Below are positions 35,501-42,574 of a stretch of 42,574 nt of DNA, piece after piece. Source of the DNA: Lobulomyces angularis (lineage: Eukaryota; Chytridiomycota; Chytridiomycetes; Lobulomycetales; Lobulomycetaceae). The first letter of the stretch is position 1. Each line of letters begins with the position of its first letter. The stretch spans positions 1 to 42,574 of the forward strand of contig JADHYX010000179.1 of assembly GCA_027604685.1 (NCBI GenBank), in the 5' to 3' direction. Below the pieces are notes generated by a model that saw nothing but the letters and a program-made list of their open reading frames with translations, had not been told where the DNA came from and did no database searches. Position numbers and translations under genes: made by a program.

Positions 35501-36228
35501 ACAATTATCTTTTTGGTAGTTTGACGAAACCTAATCCTCAAAAACGTATTTTTTCTAATAATAAAAGGGAAAATGAATTTACTTTTAGTATATTGTTGTA
35601 TTTCACAACATTTAGGATGATTAATTTTCAGTACCCAGGAGACAAAGTTTTCATAAGTGATAAATGAAATCTCCAAAATCTAGATTAATCTAAAGTGAGG
35701 GATTTAGTTCTTTGCAAATTGTTACCTGCACGGATAAAAAAAACTATATGGAGGAGTTAACAATGTCGGTCGTCTTTCTTGACCAAAAAAATACAATGCA
35801 ACTGGAGGTACGGTAGACACTAACTGTTTTTTTTAGGTTTTTGCAAATTAAACTTTACAAAATTTTAAATACCGTTAATATGATAAAAGTCCATGATGGT
35901 TTGGAAACTTTAAAAATTTAATTAAGTCTTAATGTAAAAAGTGAAATAATTTGTTGTAACCAGAAAAGAAAGCAGTTCCAGAAAATAATAGCAGAATTAA
36001 CGCAATGTATGGATCAATGTTTAACCCTGCATAATCTAAAAGGTGAATGTATGATACAATAAATATAAAGTTTAAAAGTGTATCCACTATGTTCCTAAGT
36101 TGCTGATAATTCTGTAGCGAGAACATTAGTCTCAATCTCCATGGAGTTTTTTCATAGGTAAAATTGTCAGTAACTTCCAAAGAATTTTTTTGACGAAGAA
36201 GCAGCGTTGTAGTAATTCCAGTAAGCAT
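32552..36228 (-). CDS. BK/SLO-like potassium channel with RCK domains and a non-canonical filter
   Basis: Twenty exons: 36228-35961, 35907-35873, 35823-35726, 35679-35635, 35554-35503, 35457-35336, 35292-35001, 34954-34775, 34718-34610, 34564-34465, 34420-34265, 34215-34143, 34095-34073, 34024-33820, 33762-33306, 33257-33169, 33105-33043, 32990-32893, 32837-32725, 32673-32552; 899 aa. S1 (49-65), S2 (73-90) and S3 (95-115) precede an S4 rich in Arg (RFWRFHLSLMK, LRIRFRQTTKK), S5 (VIGVSIFNILLTVTAFVHLL), the pore and S6 (ILSRVVILLIMVIGAIFLPA). The cytoplasmic part matches the BK gating ring: HVVLMGDCEAILIHDFLREF, VLCIDELKMGMLAQNLISPG, HILICNLGPIIPTLLLAF and a C-terminal GYFVIVNPDQF. The filter reads STTGLSTD instead of STVGYGD. 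The calcium-bowl position is basic (GQSKPRAGKQ). A further 5' exon is possible. It converges on the ABCG gene. Confidence 0.87.
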
Positions 36229-36479
36229 ATTGAAAGAAAAATTTAAAATTTGTACTTTAAACAAAAAATGTCCAATTTTTTACAAATTTGTAAACTAAAA
36301 AATTTATATTCCATAAATAAAAAATTATTTTAACACAACACACTGCAAAAAGTTAATAATTAAAAAAAAAATTCCAAATGAAGCTCTTTTCTACTCTATT
36401 TATATATTTTTAAAAAAACTATTGAACTCAGGACCTCAAAAATACAACCTTTACTCAATATTTACTGTATCCCAAAACT

Positions 36480-37539
36480 TTAACGAGTCATTCTATATAA
36501 CTTTACCGTTTCTCTTATTTCTAGATCACCTGGATCTTCAGGAAACATTGCGTTCATTTTAGTGTCAAATAAGTGTTCCACGTGAAAATTAAATGGTTCT
36601 TTTTGTGCTAAATTAAAGAAGTTTAAATCTTTTTCTGCTAACCAAGGCCTAAAATATTATTAGAAAATTCTGATTACATACAATTAATACCTGTGTGAGC
36701 TAAATGCAACCAATACTTCAGGATTATTATTCTCATTTTTTTCTGACAAACATTTTGTTGCGGTTTCCAAAAGATGAATATGCTCTAAGAAAATTTATCA
36801 AAGACATTTAAATTAGTATTAAAAAATTATGTCTGATAATTAAGGAACCTGAATGATTGAATATTAAATCTGACATAATAACTAAATCAAATTTTTCTCC
36901 AGGGTTTAGTAAGTTCAAGAGTGGATTAACTTCTTGTCCCCAAAGATATCCCTTTACAAAAATTTTGTTCTTCCCCAAGAACTCCGGTAAATTATTCTTA
37001 GCATTTTCTAAAATTGCATCAATAATTGGTGCATCAGGATAATCTGTTATTACCACTTTTTTAGCGTTGTTAGCAGCTGCTATAAATGAGGGTAAGCTTT
37101 ATTACATTCAAATTAATTTTTATTATTGAGTGATGTTTAGATTATACAATTTTTTGAGTTGTTAACCATTACCTTGCAGCAGCGCCAAGCTCTAAAACGT
37201 TTTTTCCTTTATAAAAAGATATATTTTGTTGAAAAATATGATTTCCTAAAACTTACCATTTACCAAATCTGGGTTATTATCAAAGTGCTTCGCCAAGAAA
37301 ACTCCTGCATTCCATAAACAATGAGACCAGAGGGAATGACTCCCAATTAGCTTAATATTTAATTCATTTGGTAACTTGTTTATTCTTTCAAATTTATGAA
37401 AAGTAGGAGGTGGAGTTGCTGGTCGAAAACCTGCCGGTTCATCAAATATATCACCAAATCCGACAACAGCTGAACTTTGGTCAGATACTGTATCCAACTC
37501 ATCATCAGTTTCAATAGTTGCATTTTCAACTGTATTCAT
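36480..37539 (-). CDS. EFM7: Nnt1/EFM7-type protein N-terminal and lysine methyltransferase
   Basis: SAM-dependent seven-beta-strand methyltransferase. The yeast homologue (Nnt1/Efm7) methylates the N-terminal region of elongation factor eEF1A. Five exons: 37539-37257, 37206-37173, 37096-36849, 36784-36691, 36648-36480; 275 aa. Diagnostic blocks: FGDIFDEPAGFRPATPPPTF, LIGSHSLWSHCLWNAG, the SAM motif NVLELGAAASLPSFI (split by an intron), VVITDYPDAPI, YLWGQEVNPLL, DLVIMSDLIFNHSEH, and the C-terminal EDPGDLEIRETVKLYRM. Length is close to yeast Nnt1 (261). Confidence 0.9.
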
Positions 37540-38470
37540 TATATAATTTTTTTTTAAAAAAAAAATAAAAAAAAAATAAAAAAAAACTTGTTCACAAGAT
37601 ATTTAATGAATATACAACGAAATTTCTATTAAGAAATTGAAAGTTCCACTACTAAGTTATAATAAACACATATATATTGATTTTTTCAAAGGTAAAAATC
37701 GTAATCAAAATTAAAAACCTTGATAAAACTTCAAATTAGATGTGCTGATTTGTGCTACTTGCTAAATTTGATATAAGTCATTATGACTGTTGACAATGAT
37801 AAATACCTCTTTTTTTTGCATTAGTGTAATAGGTTAATGCAGAAACCTATACATCATTTGCCATTTTTTCTTAATAACAAAACACAAAACTTCATTAGAT
37901 AAATTAAATTCACAATCTTAGCTCTCACAATAAAACATTTTTGCTGGAAGTGTATTAATAAAATCAATTTTGTTCATTAATTATATTACTTATTTGATAT
38001 CTGATATCTTCAATTTTTTATATAATTTGGTATATTTTTAGGTGTGGAACAATTTGTAAACAGTCACCACCTTCACTGTTACATTTTGTTGGTAATTTCT
38101 GCAAACTATATTAAGAACTTAAGAGTACACATTGTCCATTTGGTATTGTTAATAATACATGTTATATTTAGACTATTTTTAGTATCAGTCTATATGAACT
38201 CACATTTTATACAATTTTATACAAACCATTTAACTCATTATTAAGAATTTATCATCTTGTCAGCTTGTGTAAAAACATTAAAGAAATTACTGCGAAAATT
38301 TGTGTTCATGTTTTGACTTTTTTGTTAAAAACCAAGCACTGTGAAGAAATTGAATTCAAGTTTAAAAAAATAAAAAAAAAAAGAGTACTCTGCTGCGGAT
38401 GAAGAATCATATAAATACTTTGAATATCAAATTAAATTTATTAATTAAACAAACCAACTAAACTTTAAAA
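37540..38470. other. Long divergent intergenic region
   Basis: 931 nt between EFM7 (minus) and the DUF4360 gene (plus), the longest clean gap without a relic. A 66-codon frame at 38044-38244 has no signature. The right end carries a TATA box described separately. Confidence 0.5.
38410..38417 (+). promoter_or_regulatory. TATA box (TATAAATA) of the DUF4360 gene
   Basis: Perfect TATAAATA located 53 nt upstream of the ATG at 38471, followed by an A/T-rich leader ending CTTTAAAA before the ATG. Spacing fits a strong RNA polymerase II promoter and agrees with the gene's biased codon use. Confidence 0.6.
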
Positions 38471-39136
38471 ATGAAAACCGCTCTAGCTTTAACTGCTCTT
38501 ACCGCTTTAACATCTGCTGCCTCTGTTCCAGTAACTGGTGATCTTCCTCCAAAAGGTACTGATACATTATGTTCAAGAAGTATTTAATTATACTTAATTT
38601 TAGGTTCCATCACTGTCAACACCATCAGTTATGCAGGTTCCGGATGCCCAGCTGGAACTGTTTCCGAAAACTTAAACTCTGATGCTACTGCTTTCACCTT
38701 GTTATTTGATAGCTATGTTGCTTCCAAAGGTCCATCTGTTCCAATTACTGAAAACAGAAAGAACTGTCAATTAAACATTAACTTAAACATCCCTCAAGGA
38801 TGGCAATACTCAGTTGGAACCGTTGATTACAGAGGTTTCATGCAATTAGATGCTGGTGTTACTGCTCAACAACAAGCTTTATACTATTTCCAAGGTGAAC
38901 TTGTTCAACAAAGACTTACCACCACTTTTAGCAACAAAAACAATGGTGATTATACTATCAGAGATGCTTTCCCTCTTGAAACCACCATCTGGTCCAACTG
39001 CACCGCCCAAGCTAATGTTAACATCAACACTCAAATTAGACTTTCTGGTCCAAATGACAAACAAGGTTTAATCACCATCGACTCTGTTGATGCTAAAGTC
39101 ACTCAAATCTATGGTCTCCAATGGAAGAAATGTTAA
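38471..39136 (+). CDS. DUF4360 secreted protein
   Basis: Two exons, 38471-38555 and 38604-39136; 205 aa. A typical signal peptide (MKTALALTALTALTSAASVP) is followed by the DUF4360 pattern: ISYAGSGCPAGTVS, FTLLFDSYVASKGPSVP, ENRKNCQLNINLNIPQGW, YSVGTVDYRGFMQLD, YYFQGE, WSNCTAQANVNINTQIRL, DSVDAKVTQIYGLQWKKC. Four cysteines (GCPAG, KNCQL, SNCT, terminal KKC) sit at family positions and probably form two disulfides. DUF4360 is a fungal secreted family of unknown function. Codons are biased to C- or T-ending forms (GGT, ACC, AAC, ATC) and the sequence is the least AT-rich coding stretch here, which suggests strong expression. Confidence 0.93.
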
Positions 39137-39808
39137 GTTTGAATCTATTTGTGTTTTTAGAAAATAGGTTGAAAAAATTTTCTTGTATTAGTATAACATA
39201 GTAAATAATAGAATAAATTTAATTGATCTAAACAATTCCTTCTAATAATTTTGCAAATATATATTTTTAGATAATTGTTTATACTCAAATTTAGTGTTAT
39301 GATTTTAAGTGATACTTTTTGGTTCAGCACCACTTTAAACTTGGTCCTGCTTGATGTTTTCATCATTGTTTATAATATCCATGTTTTTATGTTTCATTAG
39401 GTGTCACACCTTCATGCTTTGTACTATGTTCAAATTCAAAGCTACTTTAAACCTGCATTATAAATTTAATAAAATAGTATCTTTTCCTTAAAGAGTTTCT
39501 TTAATTTCATTCAAGTTCCTTTTTTTTTTTCTCACCAATAACAGGTAGTTGCTGCTAAATAGGAAGACTCATTTGGACTAGGAATTTCATTCATAAAATT
39601 CACAATAGACCAATAAGCTCTCTAAAAGGCTCATATCTGCACAGAGTTAATGAGAGATTGCATGCTCATTTTATCTTTTATCTATATTAATAAGCGTTTC
39701 ATTGTAACACCACTATTTGCTTGGCAAATAAAAGGTATTTAAATTAGAGCGAAATACTACTCACATTCAGTGTAATTGAACATTGCAGAGTGCATCGGCT
39801 TCACGTTA
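39137..39808. other. Intergenic, DUF4360 gene to Rad7
   Basis: 672 nt. A minus-strand frame (39157-39366) lacks any signature. Unlike other intergenic parts, 39540-39800 has few homopolymer runs, but I see no gene or RNA in it. Confidence 0.45.
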
Positions 39809-42246
39809 ATGTCAAGAAATAATGTTAGGTAACTGTATATTACCTGTTTTCTTAAAATTCTAATCAAAAAATTTTCGTTAGAGGTCCAACTTCAGCCTTA
39901 TCTTCATTTTTGAAGGAACGAGGTATTACTTCAAGTACAGTAAATTACAGGTTAATACTATCATTAAACTTTATACGTAATATATTTTTAATACCCTAGA
40001 ACTTCAAATCCTTTGAGGAGAATAAATTCAACTGATCCGCCCGCAGATGCAGTTGAAGCTTCTGCGGATGGTGAAACAACCAATGCTGGACCAAGTACTT
40101 CAACATCCGAGCAAACAACTGAGAATGGGACGACTGAAAATTTAGTGCAAATTCCTGTTAGAGTTCCTAATAAAAAGAAAAAAAGACAAATCGACAGTGA
40201 CGATGATGAAGCTTTTGAAAAACCAATTGGAAGATCCAACTATTCAAAAAGATTAAAACAAAAATTTGATGGAGAAGGTGTCAGGTTTTGTAAAAAGTGT
40301 AATAGGAGGTATTTTAACGAGGATGTAGCTATAGAAAAATGCGACGCTTGCTGTTTAATTACTAATTCTAATGGTGGAGTTGAAGTTAAACCGAGGAAAA
40401 AAAAAAAGAAGGAAGTTGGATTATTAGTGGAGCGAAAAGAATATGGAGTCAAATCGCTGAAGGATTTATGTCTACAAGTTGTTGCAGATTACATTGAAGG
40501 TAAAATATATACAATTTTTGTTTTAATAATTTACCACTAAAGATGTGGAGGATTTTGGCTCTTATCTTACAAATGAATCAAAAGTTAAGATTAGTAAGAT
40601 AATCTCGAGAAATAGAAGTATACTTATTTAATACAATCAGTTAAATTGACTTGCTTATAAGGTTTGAACAATAGAACCTTTAAGCTTTTTATTGGTCCTG
40701 ATGAAGATGGTATTATTTGATTATTTTTGAAAAATTTAAAAAAGTTTTGAAGAGGTGGAATTATTTGACTGTACTCGTTTAGGTGCTACATTTTTTAAAT
40801 TTTGTTTAATAATGACACTTTTTGGATTATAGATGAATCCGCTTTAATCAACATTGCTCAATTCTGTCCTATGCTTGTTAATTTAAAATTAAAATTATGC
40901 GGTAGAATTACAGGTTAGTTTTTGGTTTTTGTAATTCCAATTCATTTTTTATGTTTAGATAAGGTCATTTTTGAATACGCCAAGAGTTTCAGACACCTAA
41001 CGTCGTTTACGTTATCTGGATGCTATCTTGTTTCTGACACTGCCTTTCAAAATTTTTTTGAACATTTAGGGAAAAACTTGAACAATGTAAATATTGAAGG
41101 TATATATTTTTAAATGTCAATTTTAAAATATTTGGTAGATGCTGCCAAGATCACCAAAAAGTCCGTTCAAGTTTTATTAGATAATCAAATGCCGCAACAT
41201 AATTTAAGGAAATTGGTTTTTAAAAGATGCTGTTATATTGGTGAAGATGCTATGCAGGTGCTTACATATTTTTGAAAAATAAGATTTTAATTCTTTATAG
41301 ATTATTTCAAAATTTAATAAGTTAGCGGTATTTAAGATTCAAGAGTGCGGTGGTGGTTTAGGTGCTAACGCCAGGACAACATTTAAAGAACGAAAATTGA
41401 AGTTGCGGAAAAATATTCATGAAGATGAAGCAGGTTCAAATGAAGACGATGATTTGAAGGATGAAGAAGTAAATGGTGATGAAGCCGAAACTGAACAAGA
41501 AGCGGAAGCAAGTGTTGAAAATTCTCAAAAGGAAAATGATAATTTGAAGAAAGCACAGCAGAGGTCAATAACTGGAGATGATCAACCTTCTGATGATACT
41601 ATTATCAAAATATTGGAAGCGAATGGAAATACATTAACTGAACTGTCATTAGAAGGTGAGAAAAAAGTATTTTATACCAAATCTTTTCACCATAATAGGG
41701 TTTATTTTCATGGAGGACAAAGTATTGCTTGAAGGAATATTAAAATTTTGTCCTAATTTATTAAAATTGAGTTTGGCTAGGAATGAAAATTTGACATCTG
41801 AAGGGTTGAAAACATTTTTTCAAGAGTATCAAAAACCAATCGGCAATTTGGTGGAGTTGAACTTAAAAAAATTACTGAGTGTTAATGATGACACTTTAAA
41901 TTGCATAGTGAACATACATCAGCGAAGTTTAGTGCGATTAAATTTATACGGTGTAGAAGAGTTAACTGGAGATAGTTTGAAAAGTTTAGCGAATTTGTTG
42001 AAATTAAAAGATTTAGATTTAAGCTGGTATAAAAAAAAATAAAATAAATTTAATTTCTTAAAATTTAACTTTATGAGCAGGTGTAGAAATATTGATGATG
42101 AGATGTTTAAAGATATCTGTGGAGGTATGAATTATTTAAAAATCGTTAAAATATTTGGGTGCCATTTGCTGAGCGAAAGTTTATTAGATAGAGAATGGAA
42201 AAATAGTGAAGGATTTTTAAAAATTTTAGGTTCAGAATGGGAATAA
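39809..42246 (+). CDS. RAD7: Rad7-type nucleotide-excision-repair protein
   Basis: LRR/F-box-like protein that with Rad16 recognises lesions in untranscribed DNA. Twelve exons: 39809-39828, 39882-39950, 40000-40499, 40543-40617, 40662-40709, 40753-40782, 40833-40913, 40959-41099, 41139-41257, 41301-41655, 41699-42026, 42081-42246; 643 aa. The N-terminus has RGPTSALSSFLKERGI, matching the yeast Rad7 start. Low-complexity sequence with a KKKKR patch precedes a Cys pair motif (FCKKCNRRYFN, EKCDACC), then SLKDLCLQVVADYIED and KISKIISRNRSLNNRTF. Leucine-rich repeats follow (LVNLKLKLCGRIT, LTSFTLSGCYLVSD, LRKLVFKRCCYIGE, LVELNLKKLLSV, LKDLDLSWCRNID). An acidic insert of about 60 residues (41400-41600) splits the repeats. 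The acceptor of exon 11 could also be the AG at 41721-41722. Confidence 0.92.
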
Positions 42247-42553
42247 GATTTAATATTTATATGTAACTTTTGCATTTTTCTTTTTGTTAATAAAATTGTG
42301 TTATTAAACTTATGACAATAACCTCCAAATGTTGTAGCAAATGAATTAAATCATGACGTAGAAATTGTTAAAAACCTAAGAAGTACCTAACTGAATGGAA
42401 GAAAAATGAAAAAATAAATATGTTTTTTTTCTTGAAATTTCCAAAAACTTCCAAAAAAAATTTTTTGAGTGTGTATATAAAGAACAAATTCACTCCTAAA
42501 GAATACATTAAATAATTAAATCAGTCTAAATATAAAATCACTTTAAAAACATA
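42247..42553. other. Intergenic with promoter of the last gene
   Basis: 307 nt between the Rad7 stop and the next ATG. It contains the Rad7 3' flank and, at 42474-42481, a TATA-like box. Confidence 0.45.
42474..42481 (+). promoter_or_regulatory. TATA box upstream of the right-edge gene
   Basis: TATATAAA located 73 nt before the ATG at 42554. The leader resembles that of the DUF4360 gene (an A/T-rich stretch with CTTTAAAAA just before the start). Confidence 0.5.
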
Positions 42554-42574
42554 ATGATTAGTTTATTGCTACCA
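42554..42574 (+). CDS. Start of a truncated gene, possibly secreted
   Basis: Seven codons, MISLLLP, run off the window edge. The hydrophobic start and the TATA box plus leader like those of the DUF4360 gene suggest a signal peptide. Too short to identify. Confidence 0.35.

Noticed and set aside
36400..36460. Possible tRNA 3' half (GAGTTCAA-like on the minus strand)
   Set aside because: The arms do not pair; no acceptor stem or anticodon arm can be drawn.
1..42574. CRISPR arrays, rRNA genes, bacterial-style operons, complete transposons
   Set aside because: None seen on either strand. No regular spacer-repeat pattern, no transposase or reverse-transcriptase motif, and no terminal inverted repeats that I could identify by eye.

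Overview
The window is nuclear DNA from a small, very AT-rich eukaryotic genome, most likely a zoosporic, early-diverging fungus of the chytrid type. Fungal marks are a C-14 sterol reductase (ERG24 type), a Rad7-type excision-repair protein, an Nnt1/EFM7-type methyltransferase, a full-size White-type ABC transporter resembling yeast YOL075C, and a DUF4360 secreted protein. A two-propeller coronin, a CCDC112-like coiled-coil protein and a multi-NDK-domain protein are unlike typical ascomycetes and fit a lineage that kept a flagellum. Exact placement is inference. TAA, TAG and TGA are all used as stops, so the code is standard.

I rebuilt about 16 genes by hand-splicing. I count about 125 introns, mostly 40-110 nt, with GT(A/T) donors and a T-rich tract before AG. 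A CTAAC-like branch site is sometimes visible. Nearly every spliced model closes in frame, which is the main support for the boundaries. Exons run from 4 nt to over 1.2 kb. One gene, at 14600-15160, has no introns.

Layout. 24-894 (-): small ER thioredoxin/PDI protein ending in HDEL. 1225-2041 (-): single-pass Ser/Thr-rich membrane protein. 2550-6297 (+): tandem coronin (coronin-7/POD-1 type). 6820-10831 (+): large protein with degenerate NDK domains. 11362-14306 (+): hormone-sensitive-lipase-type hydrolase. 14600-15160 (-): PD-(D/E)XK-like protein. 15764-18608 (+): CCDC112-like coiled coil that reads in frame into a BPL_N (class I glutamine-amidotransferase-like) domain. 18877-19239: assembly gap. 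19409-19630 (+): probable gene relic. 19719-21396 (-): sterol reductase. 21858-22326 (-): EMC5. 22461-24594 (+): protein with two dsRNA-binding domains. 25274-26678 (+): LACTB2-like metallo-beta-lactamase. 27663-32370 (+): full-length ABCG transporter. 32552-36228 (-): BK/SLO-like K+ channel with an unusual filter. 36480-37539 (-): EFM7/Nnt1 methyltransferase. 38471-39136 (+): DUF4360 secreted protein. 39809-42246 (+): Rad7. 42554-end (+): start of a further gene.

There is no operon-like organisation. The genes are housekeeping or cell-biological ones: ER folding and membrane insertion, sterol and lipid metabolism, actin, a probable flagellar pair, DNA repair, transport and secretion. The items most worth a second look are the 4-nt microexon carrying the resolving cysteine of the PDI, the CCDC112-BPL_N fusion, the pseudo-NDK protein, the potassium channel with TGLST where TVGYG is expected and no calcium bowl, and the intronless PD-(D/E)XK gene.
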